DNA of 17,627 bases from CAYUNT01 sp964446285 (GCA_964446285.1 CAYUNT010000090.1:1-17627); one strand, 5' to 3'; shown: positions 1 to 8,270, numbered from the stretch's first letter. Notes: generated by a model from the letters alone, not told the origin. Numbers and translations: made by a program.

Positions 1-3000
1 TATGACCAGCCTGTCGAAGAGGTCGGCCACGCGGCGGGCGGATTGGCGGCGGCGCTCGATGAGGTCCTCGCCCTCCGCTAGAACCGGAGCAAGGGCGCGG
101 CGCAACGGCTCGAGTTTCTCGGGCGCCGCGGACGCCGATGGAAAAAAGTCGCGCGACGTCTCGAAAAGCAGCCGCTGGCGCCGCTGCAGCACGCGCAGAA
201 AATCATGTTCCTCGCGCAATGCCCGCGCCGTCTCCGAATCAAGCGCCCCTGCCTCCACAAGGCGTTCGAGCGCCTCGCCCAACAACGGCGTGAGCAGCGC
301 GCGGCGCTCGTGCGCATTCAGTTCGCGCGCATGACGCAACTGCAAATACTGAACGATGAACTCGATATCGGTCAGCCCGCCCGCGCCGCGTTTGTAATCG
401 GCCTCGGCCCACGACGGGATTTTCACGGCGCGCGCAAGGCGTTCACGCATGGATCGCACTTCGGCGGCCAGCGCGCCGCTGTCTGGGAATCGCGCCGGAA
501 GCCGTTCATGAATCGCCTCGAAAAACTGCGCGGCCAAATCCTCGTCGCCCGCCACATGGCGCGCCTTGAGCGCCGCCTGCCATTCCCACGTCTGCGCCGG
601 ACCTTCGTAATAGGCGATATAACGCGCGAGCGACGCGGCCAGCGGAGCGCTGCGGCCTTCGGGACGCAGGCGGGCGTCCATCTTGAACAACTGCCCCTCC
701 GGCGTGATTTCCGAGAAGATGCTTATGATTTCCTCGCCCAGGCGCGAAAACCAATACGAAGCCGACCGCCCCTCGGGTCCGGGCGCTCGCCCTTCGCCCG
801 AGTAAATCAGCACTATATCGAGATCGGAAAAATGCGAAACTTGCGCGCCGCCAAATCCGCCAAGACCCAGGAGTGTCCAGCGAAGGGGTGCATTGCGCGC
901 CGCGCCGTCTTCAGGCAACGGCGGGCCGTCGCCCAGTTCGGCTTCTAGCCGCCGCACGACGCGGGCAGCCGCGGCGCGCAGGCACACTTCGGCCAGATCG
1001 GTCGTCAGGCGCGCGAGGCGCTCAACCCGCTCCAGACCCAGCACCTCGATTAAAATTGTGATGAGATAAGTCTTTTCCTTCCACAGGCGCAGACGCCGCC
1101 ACGCCTCGGCATCGTCGCGCGCCGCCAAAACGCGCCGCCGCACCTCCGGCTCCATAGCGGCGACGTCGAACCCGCGCGCCACAACGCCCGACTCGATCAA
1201 TTCATCCAGCCACTCGGGATGCGCGATGAGCGAGCGGGCCGGTCCGCCGCCGTTTCCAAACGCCTGTAGCAACATGCGCAAAAGCGGCGGATACTCAGCC
1301 AGCATCAGATAGGCGATGGAAATCCCTTGTGTGGCGCGCAAAAAATGCCCGAGCCGCAACACCGCGCCATCCGGATCGGGCAGGCGCGGGGCGGACTCAA
1401 GCAGGGCAGGCAGAATCACTTCGAATCCGCGCTGTCCGCGCGAGGAGATGGCCAGTTCCGACGTGCCAAAGGCCAGTTCGCGCAAGGCGCGCAGGCTCGC
1501 GAACGGATCGAAAAATCCGCGTGATTCGAGAATCTGGATCGCGGGCCGCGGATCGGTTTCAACGCCCGCGCCAAGCAGAACTTCGGGCGCGGTCATGGGC
1601 GGCGGCGTATCGCGCGGCGCAAGATGAAACGTCTGGCGGAAAAGCGCATGAACCTCACCCGCGCGCGTTTCATATTCCTGGCGCAAGCGCGCCCCGGCCT
1701 CATCGAGCGTCCCTTCGCAATAGCCGCATCGGCGCGCCAGCCGGCCCCAGCCATCCGCGTCCGCCGGAAGAAGATACGTCTGGCGTTCGGCCATCATTTG
1801 GAGGCGGTGTTCGAGACGGCGGAATAAAATGTATGCGCGGCGCAGAGATTCCGCATCGCCGCTCGGAAAAATGCCTTGCGATTCGAGCAGATCGAGCGCG
1901 CCAAGCGTCGGGCGGCATCGAAGCGCCGGGTTGGCGCCCCCCGCCAGAATCTGGCGCAGCGACACAATAAATTCAATTTCGCGAATGCCCCCGATGCCCC
2001 GCTTCACATCGCGCTCGCGCTCGTTGCCCTCGAGCACCTCGCGGTCGATGCGCTGTTTGAGGCGCGCGATTTCCTCCACCAAACCTGCCGCATCGCCAGG
2101 CATATAAACAAAATATGCCGCGGCTTTGTCGAACTGGTGTTCGAGGGTTGCCTTCCTCCCAAGGTTACTGGTGGCTTGGGCATCTTGCCCAAGGTTTCCA
2201 GTGGATTGGACGTCTCGTCCAAGATTTTCTCCCTGATTCCCAGGCAGGCTCCTCGTCCGCGCCACACACCGCGCCTTCAGATACGCCACGCGCTCCCACG
2301 GCCGCGCCTGTTCGGCCAGATACGCGCAAAGCGAGTCGATCGAACGCGCCAGCGGACCGGTTTTTCCCTCGGGGCGCAGGCGCATGTCCACGCGGAACAA
2401 AAGGCCCTCTTCGCTCGGTTCGCATAAAAACGCGATCAGGCGCTCGCCCAATTTGGTGAAGTATTCGTGATTTGTGATTTGGTGCGTGATTTCGCCAGAC
2501 AATTCGCGCACGCCTTCGGTCTGCCCCTCGTCCGAATACACAAAAACCAAGTCAATATCTGACGAGAAATTGAGGTCTTCGCCGCCGAGTTTCCCCATGC
2601 CAATGACGGCGAACGAGGCGCGGGCGGGCGGGGTGCAGGGCGCAATGCCTGCCGATGGGCCGGGTGCGTTTGAATCTCCAGTCCGCGCCTCAGAATCCGC
2701 GCCGGAATCCTCCTCGGCATCCGTATCGCGGAGGGCCAGCGGACGCCCCCAGCGCGCGATGCATTCTGCCTCGGCCTGTTCGAGCGCCGTCTCGATCACC
2801 GCCTCCGCCAGATAAGTCAATTCGCGTCCGAGTTGGCGCACGTCCGCCTTGCCGAGCAAATCGCGAACGCCAATCCGCAGCAAATGGCGTCGTTTCCAAC
2901 GGCAGACGGCCCGCCGGATCGTTTCGGGCCGCCGGAAAGGCGCAAGCGAAGTCCGCAGATGCGCGCGGTAATCCTCGCGGCTCATGTCGGCGTCGATCCG

Positions 3001-3492
3001 CCCCGGTTCGAGAAGCCACTCGAAGTATTCAGGATTTCGAATGAGAATATCGGCCAGGAATTCCGAAAAACTCAGGAGCGAGAGGAGAAACCCGCCGAGC
3101 GCGGGATGCGCGGCCAGTTGGGCGAAGAGTGCGGAACGGTCGAGGCTCGCGCGTGCGAATCGGTCGAAGTTGCGCAGCGCCATGTCAGGGTCCGCCAGAC
3201 GCGGCAGCGCATCGAGCGCCTGTTCGAGCACGGCGGAAAAATGCCTGCGCGAAAACGAATCCGCTTCCAGCGCATGAATGGCGCTCAGGGCGGCGTCCAG
3301 GTCGCGAATTCCCGCCGCCGCCAGCCGCACGCGCAGTTTTTCATCTGCCTGGCGCGCTTCTTCCGCGCGTTCGGCCTCCTGTTTGCGCAACTCCTCCACA
3401 TTCTCATTGCCGGACACCTCGGCGGGTGGCGGGGCCTCCCGGCCCGCGGACGTTTCGCCATATTTATCGGATTTATCATCTGCCGGCATCAT
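1..3492 (-). CDS. glnE: Bifunctional glutamine synthetase adenylyltransferase/adenylyl-removase GlnE, C-terminus off the left edge
   Basis: The enzyme attaches AMP to, and removes it from, glutamine synthetase in response to nitrogen status. The reverse frame is open from ATG 3492 to base 1 (1164 codons, no stop reached). Two nucleotidyltransferase cores are visible: an N-terminal one with GMGKLGG (residues 298-304) followed by SDID with Asp312 and Asp314, and a C-terminal one with GLGGFGG followed by DLDIVLIY with Asp890 and Asp892. This duplicated arrangement is diagnostic for GlnE, where the first copy is the removase and the second the transferase. A GGAG lies 7 nt before the ATG; the second Met (3489) is an alternative start. 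The protein is already longer than the roughly 950 aa usual for the family. Contributors are a charged N-terminal extension, an acidic/Pro-rich linker (about residues 256-289) and an in-frame palindromic repeat (residues 423-442). The family call is secure; the true C-terminus is outside the window. Confidence 0.95.
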   Translation of the reverse strand, partial: MMPADDKSDKYGETSAGREAPPPAEVSGNENVEELRKQEAERAEEARQADEKLRVRLAAAGIRDLDAALSAIHALEADSFSRRHFSAVLEQALDALPRLADPDMALRNFDRFARASLDRSALFAQLAAHPALGGFLLSLLSFSEFLADILIRNPEYFEWLLEPGRIDADMSREDYRAHLRTSLAPFRRPETIRRAVCRWKRRHLLRIGVRDLLGKADVRQLGRELTYLAEAVIETALEQAEAECIARWGRPLALRDTDAEEDSGADSEARTGDSNAPGPSAGIAPCTPPARASFAVIGMGKLGGEDLNFSSDIDLVFVYSDEGQTEGVRELSGEITHQITNHEYFTKLGERLIAFLCEPSEEGLLFRVDMRLRPEGKTGPLARSIDSLCAYLAEQARPWERVAYLKARCVARTRSLPGNQGENLGRDVQSTGNLGQDAQATSNLGRKATLEHQFDKAAAYFVYMPGDAAGLVEEIARLKQRIDREVLEGNERERDVKRGIGGIREIEFIVSLRQILAGGANPALRCRPTLGALDLLESQGIFPSGDAESLRRAYILFRRLEHRLQMMAERQTYLLPADADGWGRLARRCGYCEGTLDEAGARLRQEYETRAGEVHALFRQTFHLAPRDTPPPMTAPEVLLGAGVETDPRPAIQILESRGFFDPFASLRALRELAFGTSELAISSRGQRGFEVILPALLESAPRLPDPDGAVLRLGHFLRATQGISIAYLMLAEYPPLLRMLLQAFGNGGGPARSLIAHPEWLDELIESGVVARGFDVAAMEPEVRRRVLAARDDAEAWRRLRLWKEKTYLITILIEVLGLERVERLARLTTDLAEVCLRAAAARVVRRLEAELGDGPPLPEDGAARNAPLRWTLLGLGGFGGAQVSHFSDLDIVLIYSGEGRAPGPEGRSASYWFSRLGEEIISIFSEITPEGQLFKMDARLRPEGRSAPLAASLARYIAYYEGPAQTWEWQAALKARHVAGDEDLAAQFFEAIHERLPARFPDSGALAAEVRSMRERLARAVKIPSWAEADYKRGAGGLTDIEFIVQYLQLRHARELNAHERRALLTPLLGEALERLVEAGALDSETARALREEHDFLRVLQRRQRLLFETSRDFFPSASAAPEKLEPLRRALAPVLAEGEDLIERRRQSARRVADLFDRLVI
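2159..2229. repeat. In-frame palindromic repeat array inside glnE (30-nt period)
   Basis: Two perfect hairpins share the spacer TCT. CTTGGGCA/TGCCCAAG occupies 2175-2182 and 2186-2193; TTGGACG/CGTCCAA occupies 2206-2212 and 2216-2222. They start 30 nt apart and are joined by GTTTCCAGTGG. A related half unit (CCAAGGTTACTGGTGG) precedes them at 2159-2174. Because 30 is divisible by 3, the array adds a 10-residue repeat to GlnE, NLGRDVQSTG then NLGQDAQATS, without breaking the frame. It looks like a REP-type palindromic element; no associated transposase is in the window. Confidence 0.8.
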
Positions 3493-3640
3493 TCGCGCTC
3501 CGCAGTCAACACGCGCGCACCATCCTGCATGTTTGCGTGTTCCCTGCCAAGCGCAACCCGGCGCATGCCTTGAAAAGCCAGCGCGGCGCGCGGATATTCC
3601 CTGCGGAATTTTTACAATGAGCTTGGTTTTGAAGTTGCGA

Positions 3641-3717
3641 TGGTGGGCGGTGCAGGAATTGAACCTGCGACCTCCGCCATGTCAAGGCGGCACTCTAGCC
3701 AACTGAGCTAACCGCCC
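3641..3717 (-). tRNA. tRNA-Val (anticodon GAC)
   Basis: On the minus strand a 7-bp acceptor stem (GGGCGGT with ACCGCCC) encloses a D-arm with TTAGCTCAGTTGG, an anticodon stem CCGCC/GGCGG with loop TTGACAT, and a T-arm with GGTTCAATTCC. The anticodon GAC is at 3681-3683 (complement) and reads GUC and GUU valine codons. The discriminator base is A (3644) and CCA is encoded (3641-3643). It lies upstream of glnE on the same strand with about 150 nt between them, so co-transcription is possible but not shown. Confidence 0.96.
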
Positions 3718-4081
3718 ATCGCAAAAACACAAGTAACCTTACCCCCCACCCCCAAGGCAAGTGATTTCTCACACACGCCGCGTCCAGGCACTCACATAAC
3801 ATATATGGCATATTTAGCAATTTCGCGATTATGCAAATCCTGCGGTCATTTCATTGTCTTTCGCCCAGCCCCCTCGATGCCCTGTTGCGGTTCGAAAATG
3901 ATTTGTCCGAAAGAGCGTGGTTTGCTTTCCGCGGGATTCGAACAAAGCATTTCCCTTGCGCGGATGGGCTGATGGCCGATATGGGATGCGTTCGCGCCGC
4001 CCAAAGGGGACTGCCCCGGAGCGGCATAAGCAAGCGCCGCCACAATTCGCGCGGCGCCGTATCGTCCGATGGAGGACTTTT
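3718..4081. other. Intergenic region between the divergent tRNA-Val and tig
   Basis: No convincing gene is seen in these 364 nt. The tRNA-proximal part is AT-rich, with a palindrome CATATATG near 3800, and should hold the tRNA promoter, but no clean -35/-10 pair is evident on either strand. Close to tig there are two small hairpins, GGGG-ACTG-CCCC near 4007-4018 and GCGGC/GCCGC shortly after, which may belong to the tig leader. A Shine-Dalgarno GGAGG lies at 4071-4075. Confidence 0.5.
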
Positions 4082-5647
4082 GTGACGGATTCTCAGGAAA
4101 CCCCCAAGCAAGACGCGCCGGGAAACGCTGGCGCCGCGGAAAATGCCATTGCGCAGTCAAGCGAGGCCGCCGCGCCCGCGCCCGCGCCCGAACCGGAAAA
4201 GCCGCTGATCGAAAAGAAGGAAGACAACGTTCCTTTCGAGATCGCCGGCGTCGAAACCAAGCCGCTTTCGACCGTCGAGGTCAAAGTGACCATTACCGCC
4301 GAGGATTTCGCCAAGCGGTTGGATGACATTTACAAAAACATCCGGCGTTCGGTCGCCATCGACGGATTTCGCCGCGGAAACGCCCCTCTGAAAATCCTTC
4401 ACACCATCTACGGGAAGGAAGCGCGCAATGAATGCGCCGAACGGATGCGCGAATCCGTCATCCGCCGCGTGGCCGAGCAAAAAGAATGGGAAAAGGTGAA
4501 CGACGGCTTGCTTGTTTCGGTCGTGGCCGAAGAAGGCAAGCCGGCCGAAATCACCTATTCCTTCGAAATCATGCCCAAGGTCGAAATCCCGGACGAGCTG
4601 CTCGCTTCGCTTGCCGCAAAGGCCGAACACCGGCAGATGACCGAGGACCTTGTGACCAGCGCGATCGAAAAACTGCGCGCGGACAACACGACTTACGAGG
4701 CCAAGGCCGAGGGCGAGGCATTCGCCAAGGGCGATGGCGCGGCGCTGGATGTGTTTGTGACCGACTCGAAAGGCCGGAACCTGGCCGATCTTTCGCAATT
4801 TGATGAGTTTTTGCCGCATCCGGAGACGACGCTTCCGCCCGAAGTGGCGCAGGCGCTCGAAGGCCGCAAAGTGGGCGATACGCTGGACGTCACTGTAGCC
4901 CCTCCGGCGCACGATCATGAACACGAACACGAGCATGAACATGCCCATGAACCGCTCGTGTATCATGTCGAAATCAAGTCGATCAAATCGCCGCGCGTGC
5001 CAAACCTGGATGATGATTTCGCCAAAGACGTCGATGAAAAGTATAAGAGCCTCGACGACCTGAAAAAGGCTCTCCATTCGGAGATCAGCGCTCGCATCGA
5101 GGACGAAAACCGCAAGGCTTCGATCCGCGCCATTCTCGACGCGATCTATGAAAAAGTCGATTTCGAACCGCCCGCCTCGCTCGTGGCCTCGCTCACCAAC
5201 AAGCATCTGGGCCACGACGAAGAAGTTCTGAAGCGTCATGGGCTTTCGCTTCGCCAGCTCTACGGCAACCATTTTCAATCTTACATGAGAAACGCAGCGG
5301 GACAGTCGTTCCTTTTCCTGAAGGATTTCCTCTCGCTCCAGTCGCTCGGCAAGCGCCTGAACGTCGAAGTGACCGACGCGGACCTCGACGCCGAGTTCGA
5401 GCGCGAGGCCAAGGAAGCCGGCCGCACACCGCTCGCGATCCGCGCGCAATACGAAGCCAAAAAACGGATCGACGACCTGCGTTCGAGCCTCCGCCAGAAA
5501 AAGGTCGAGGATTATCTGCTCGGCCGCGTGAAGTTGGAAATCGTTCCGCCGGGAACCCTTGCCAAGGAAGCGGAAGCCGCGGCGAAATCCGCCGCCGCTG
5601 CCAAATCCGATGCGTCCGCCGCCCCCGGCGCCCCCGCTTCCTCCTAG
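4082..5647 (+). CDS. tig: Trigger factor, ribosome-associated chaperone
   Basis: Trigger factor docks at the ribosome exit tunnel and helps nascent chains fold. I choose the GTG at 4082 because GGAGG sits 6 nt upstream and homology-like sequence begins only after it; the frame is open upstream to 3917 but without typical content. The product has 521 aa, against about 430-450 usual. Residues 1-45 are a Pro/Ala/Glu-rich extension. The ribosome-binding domain follows, with the signature GFRRGNAP at 95-102 (canonical GFRxGKxP, so the usual Lys is Asn here). An FKBP-like PPIase domain carries a His-rich insert at 277-290. The helical C-terminal domain ends in an Ala-rich tail. clpP follows 66 nt downstream, the classical tig-clpP arrangement. 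Confidence 0.95.
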   Translation: MTDSQETPKQDAPGNAGAAENAIAQSSEAAAPAPAPEPEKPLIEKKEDNVPFEIAGVETKPLSTVEVKVTITAEDFAKRLDDIYKNIRRSVAIDGFRRGNAPLKILHTIYGKEARNECAERMRESVIRRVAEQKEWEKVNDGLLVSVVAEEGKPAEITYSFEIMPKVEIPDELLASLAAKAEHRQMTEDLVTSAIEKLRADNTTYEAKAEGEAFAKGDGAALDVFVTDSKGRNLADLSQFDEFLPHPETTLPPEVAQALEGRKVGDTLDVTVAPPAHDHEHEHEHEHAHEPLVYHVEIKSIKSPRVPNLDDDFAKDVDEKYKSLDDLKKALHSEISARIEDENRKASIRAILDAIYEKVDFEPPASLVASLTNKHLGHDEEVLKRHGLSLRQLYGNHFQSYMRNAAGQSFLFLKDFLSLQSLGKRLNVEVTDADLDAEFEREAKEAGRTPLAIRAQYEAKKRIDDLRSSLRQKKVEDYLLGRVKLEIVPPGTLAKEAEAAAKSAAAAKSDASAAPGAPASS

Positions 5648-5653
5648 GGCACA

Positions 5654-5706
5654 CATCCTCCCGAGACGCGCATCCTTGCCGAGACGCATCCTCCTCCTCG
5701 CGAGAC
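5654..5706. repeat. Three imperfect direct repeats between tig and clpP
   Basis: Three units begin with CATCCT and end with a GAGAC element: 5654-5670, 5671-5686 and 5687-5706 (CATCCT..CCGAGACG, CATCCTTGCCGAGACG, and CATCCT..CGCGAGAC). They fill most of the 66-nt spacer. The stretch is pyrimidine-rich and offers no purine-rich Shine-Dalgarno for clpP. Confidence 0.6.
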
Positions 5707-5713
5707 CCCGCCT

Positions 5714-6355
5714 ATGACCCTGACCCGAAATTTCTATGTTCCTTACGTCATCGAGCAATCCGAGCGCGGCGAGCGCGCGTATGACATTTACTCGCGCCTG
5801 CTCAAGGATCGCATTATCTTCATCGGCACGGACATCGACGACGTTGTGGCCAATACGGTCATCGCCCAACTGCTGTTTTTGCAGTCGGAAGACCCCGACC
5901 GCGACATCAACGTCTATATCAATTCGCGGGGCGGCGTGGCCACCGCGGGGCTGGCGATCTACGACACCATGCAATATATGAAGCCCGCCGTGGCGACATG
6001 GTGCATGGGCCAGGCGGCCTCGATGGCGGCGGTGTTGCTGGCGGCCGGGACCAAGGGCAAGCGATTCGCCCTTCCGCACGCGCGCATTATGATCCATCAG
6101 CCGATGGGCGGTCTGCAGGGACAAGCCACAGACATTGAAATCCAGACGCGCGAGATGTTGCGCATGAAGGGGATGTTGACCGACATCCTCGCCAAACACA
6201 CGGGCCAGCCGATCGAACGTGTCGAGAAAGACAGCGACCGCGATTACTTCATGTCCGCCGACCAGGCCAAGGAATACGGCTTGGTGGACATCGTCGTCAC
6301 CGACCGCGCCGCCGTCGGCCAAAACGATAACAAAAACAAGGCGAAGGGCAAGTAA
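5714..6355 (+). CDS. clpP: ATP-dependent Clp protease proteolytic subunit ClpP
   Basis: ClpP forms the tetradecameric serine protease chamber that degrades substrates unfolded by ClpX or ClpA/C. The 213-aa length is near the usual 195-210. The catalytic triad is intact: Ser103 in GQAASMA, His128 in ARIMIHQP and Asp177 in DRDYFMSA. The spacing matches the well-known Ser98/His123/Asp172 of other ClpPs with a constant offset of five. Substrate-groove residues (NSRGG at 70-74) and the YGLVD end are also present. The start ATG lacks an obvious Shine-Dalgarno. clpX, often next in line, is absent: a restriction-modification unit follows instead. It may be translated from a tig-clpP transcript. Confidence 0.96.
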   Translation: MTLTRNFYVPYVIEQSERGERAYDIYSRLLKDRIIFIGTDIDDVVANTVIAQLLFLQSEDPDRDINVYINSRGGVATAGLAIYDTMQYMKPAVATWCMGQAASMAAVLLAAGTKGKRFALPHARIMIHQPMGGLQGQATDIEIQTREMLRMKGMLTDILAKHTGQPIERVEKDSDRDYFMSADQAKEYGLVDIVVTDRAAVGQNDNKNKAKGK

Positions 6356-6630
6356 TTCCTCCGCGTCGGCCGCATCGTAACATTGACGGCGTTGATAACA
6401 AGCATCTTCCTCAGCCCCGGGGCATTACGAAGAGCAATTTCCCAAAAATTCTCTTCGCATAGATAAAGCTTCGTGATGTAGCCTGTTTTGCGCGCAGACA
6501 TTGAGGCCGCAGCTCTCTGGCGTCTGCGCAAAGATGGAGCTGTATTGCGCAAATAGAAATACCACAAAGAAACAACGGGCGCGATTCGGTTATTGCCACC
6601 GTTTCTTGGTCACTGCGGGAAAAATAAACC
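6356..6630. promoter_or_regulatory. Leader of the restriction-modification unit with two hairpins
   Basis: These 275 nt contain no convincing gene but two strong inverted repeats. The first is CGAAGAG-c-AATTT (6428-6440) pairing with AAATT-CTCTTCG (6446-6457), 12 bp with one bulge and loop CCCAA. The second is GCGCAGAC (6492-6499) pairing with GTCTGCGC (6522-6529). Neither is followed by a T-run, so neither is a typical terminator for clpP. They may be operator or RNA-structure elements controlling the methyltransferase, or scars of insertion. The methyltransferase ATG has only a weak GGGA upstream. Confidence 0.5.
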
Positions 6631-7551
6631 ATGAACCTGAACATACCGCATCCCATCCCGTATCAAGGCAGCAAAAGGAACCTGGCAGATGACATTTTGC
6701 GGTGTTTCCCTCCCAAAGTGAGTACTTTGTATGAACCTTTTGCCGGATCGGCCGCAATATCACTGGCCGCCGCTGCCTGCAAACGTGCGGATTTTTTTGT
6801 CATTAATGACCTAAACAAGCCCTTGATTGAACTTTGGCGCGTCATCGTCAACACGCCTAACAAACTCTCCAACGCCTATGAACGTCTTTGGCGCAGTCAG
6901 GGAGACGATCCGCAAGGTTTCTACAACAAAATCAGGGATGAGTTCAACAAAACAGAGAGGCCGGATCATTTCCTGTTTCTACTTGCGCGATGCGTCAAAG
7001 CCTCCATTCGATACAATTCCAGCGGTGAATTCAATCAAAGTCCCGACAACCGCCGACGAGGCGCCAGGCCGGCCACCATGCGAGCTCAGATTCTTGGAGC
7101 TTCCATGCTTCTGAAAGGAAAGGCCGTCTTTACTTCCGAGGATTATAAAGATGTGCTAATGCGGGCAACCGCAAGCGACCTTATTTATATGGACCCGCCC
7201 TATCAGGGAGTTTGCGGAAACAGGGACACTCGTTATCTTTCCAGCATTGACCACGATGAATTTGTCGATGCTCTTGCCGGTCTCAATGCAAGGCACATTC
7301 GATACATTGTAAGCTACGACGGGCGCACAGGAGAAAAAGTCCACGGCGTTCGCCTTCCCGAGCATTTGCTCCTGACGCACATCGAACTCCAGGCGGGGCG
7401 ATCTTCCCAGGCGACATTGTTAGGCAGGGAGGACGCCACTATCGAATCCCTTTACCTTTCTCCGGCATTGGCCGATGAACTCATGAAATCGCAAACCATT
7501 CGCCGCCTGGCACGCTCCGAACAACCCTGCCTTTTTGAGGCAAGAGCATGA
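6631..7551 (+). CDS. D12-class DNA adenine-N6 methyltransferase of a type II restriction-modification system
   Basis: It transfers a methyl group from SAM to adenine in a specific site, protecting host DNA from the partner nuclease. Motif X-like PIPYQGSKRNLA is at residues 8-19, the SAM-binding motif I YEPFAGSAAIS at 34-44, and the catalytic motif IV DPPY at 188-191. This order (X, I, target recognition region, IV) is the alpha/D12 group, to which M.DpnII and M.EcoRV belong. The 306-aa length fits that group. Its stop overlaps the next start by ATGA (7548-7551), indicating translational coupling. Base composition is visibly less GC-rich than neighbouring genes, suggesting transfer. The recognition sequence cannot be read from the protein. 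Confidence 0.9.
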   Translation: MNLNIPHPIPYQGSKRNLADDILRCFPPKVSTLYEPFAGSAAISLAAAACKRADFFVINDLNKPLIELWRVIVNTPNKLSNAYERLWRSQGDDPQGFYNKIRDEFNKTERPDHFLFLLARCVKASIRYNSSGEFNQSPDNRRRGARPATMRAQILGASMLLKGKAVFTSEDYKDVLMRATASDLIYMDPPYQGVCGNRDTRYLSSIDHDEFVDALAGLNARHIRYIVSYDGRTGEKVHGVRLPEHLLLTHIELQAGRSSQATLLGREDATIESLYLSPALADELMKSQTIRRLARSEQPCLFEARA

Positions 7552-8270
7552 CAAAACCCAAATTGCCAAAAGAGTTCATCGCGCAGTGTAAAAAAGTAAC
7601 AGCCAAACGTCCGCGAACCGTCATCGACCATATTCTCAAGCATGGGTTCATAACCACACAAGAACTGAAAGACAAGTATGGCTACAACCATCCCCCGCGC
7701 GCTGTTCGTGATGTAAAGGAAAACGGCATACCGATAGAAATGTTTCGGGTGACAGGTTCGGATGGCCGCAAAATAGCCGCGTATCGCTTCGGAGACCCCG
7801 CGAAAGCCCGATTCGGAAAGATCGTCGGCCGCACAGCGTTTACAAAAGAGTTGAAACAGGCATTGATTGAAAAACACGGTCTCCGATGTGACATTTACCT
7901 GGAACCGTTCAGCGAACGGGAATTGCAGATCGACCATCGCATTCCCTTTGAAGTCGCCGGAGATGTTGGCAAGGGAAAACAGAATCCAGAGGATTACATG
8001 TTGCTTTGTGGCTCGGCAAATCGAGCCAAATCCTGGTCTTGCGAGCATTGCGTCAACTGGCTGGAACAGAAAGATACCAATGTATGCCGCTCATGTTATT
8101 GGGCCTATCCGGAAAACTATACTCACATAGCCATGCGCCAGATCCGCCGTCTGGATATTATTTGGACAGATTCAGAAGTAGCAGCCTATGACCAGTTGAA
8201 GAAGAAAACCGAGGAATTGCAGCAGGAAATGCCTGCCTATGTGAAAAAGATCATCGAGAGGAACTTGTAA
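7548..8270 (+). CDS. HNH-family restriction endonuclease partner of the adenine methyltransferase
   Basis: It probably cuts DNA at the site protected by the upstream methyltransferase. The first about 75 residues look like a winged helix-turn-helix (ITTQELKDKYGYNHPPRAVR). The HNH core has LQIDHRIPFEVAGD with Asp129-His130, then LLCGSANRAKSW with Asn158. Two CxxC pairs (Cys165/168 and Cys180/183) probably hold a structural zinc. The C-terminus (about 215-240) is a charged helix. It overlaps the methyltransferase by 4 nt, and only 24 nt separate it from dtd with no terminator, so dtd could be read from the same transcript. The family assignment rests on motifs and context; the exact subtype is unknown. 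A nicking or solitary HNH role is less likely given the coupling. Confidence 0.83.
   Translation: MTKPKLPKEFIAQCKKVTAKRPRTVIDHILKHGFITTQELKDKYGYNHPPRAVRDVKENGIPIEMFRVTGSDGRKIAAYRFGDPAKARFGKIVGRTAFTKELKQALIEKHGLRCDIYLEPFSERELQIDHRIPFEVAGDVGKGKQNPEDYMLLCGSANRAKSWSCEHCVNWLEQKDTNVCRSCYWAYPENYTHIAMRQIRRLDIIWTDSEVAAYDQLKKKTEELQQEMPAYVKKIIERNL

Noticed and set aside
205..948. 247-codon plus-strand frame inside glnE
   Set aside because: Antisense to the second nucleotidyltransferase core of GlnE; no domain, no ribosome binding site.
3931..3943. tRNA T-arm-like string GTTCGAATCCCGC on the minus strand before tig
   Set aside because: The flanking bases do not form the T-stem, and no acceptor or anticodon stem can be built around it.
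3917..4081. Longer trigger factor starting at ATG 3917
   Set aside because: The extra 55 residues are atypical and lack a ribosome binding site, while GTG 4082 has GGAGG at proper distance.
4157..6322. 721-codon open frame on the minus strand across tig and clpP
   Set aside because: It is a mirror of GC-biased codon use on the opposite strand; tig and clpP have intact motifs, and the minus-strand product shows no recognisable domain.
6244..6567. 107-codon minus-strand frame in the clpP/methyltransferase gap
   Set aside because: It overlaps the clpP end antisense and spans two hairpins; the sequence matches nothing I recognise, and a degraded gene cannot be shown.
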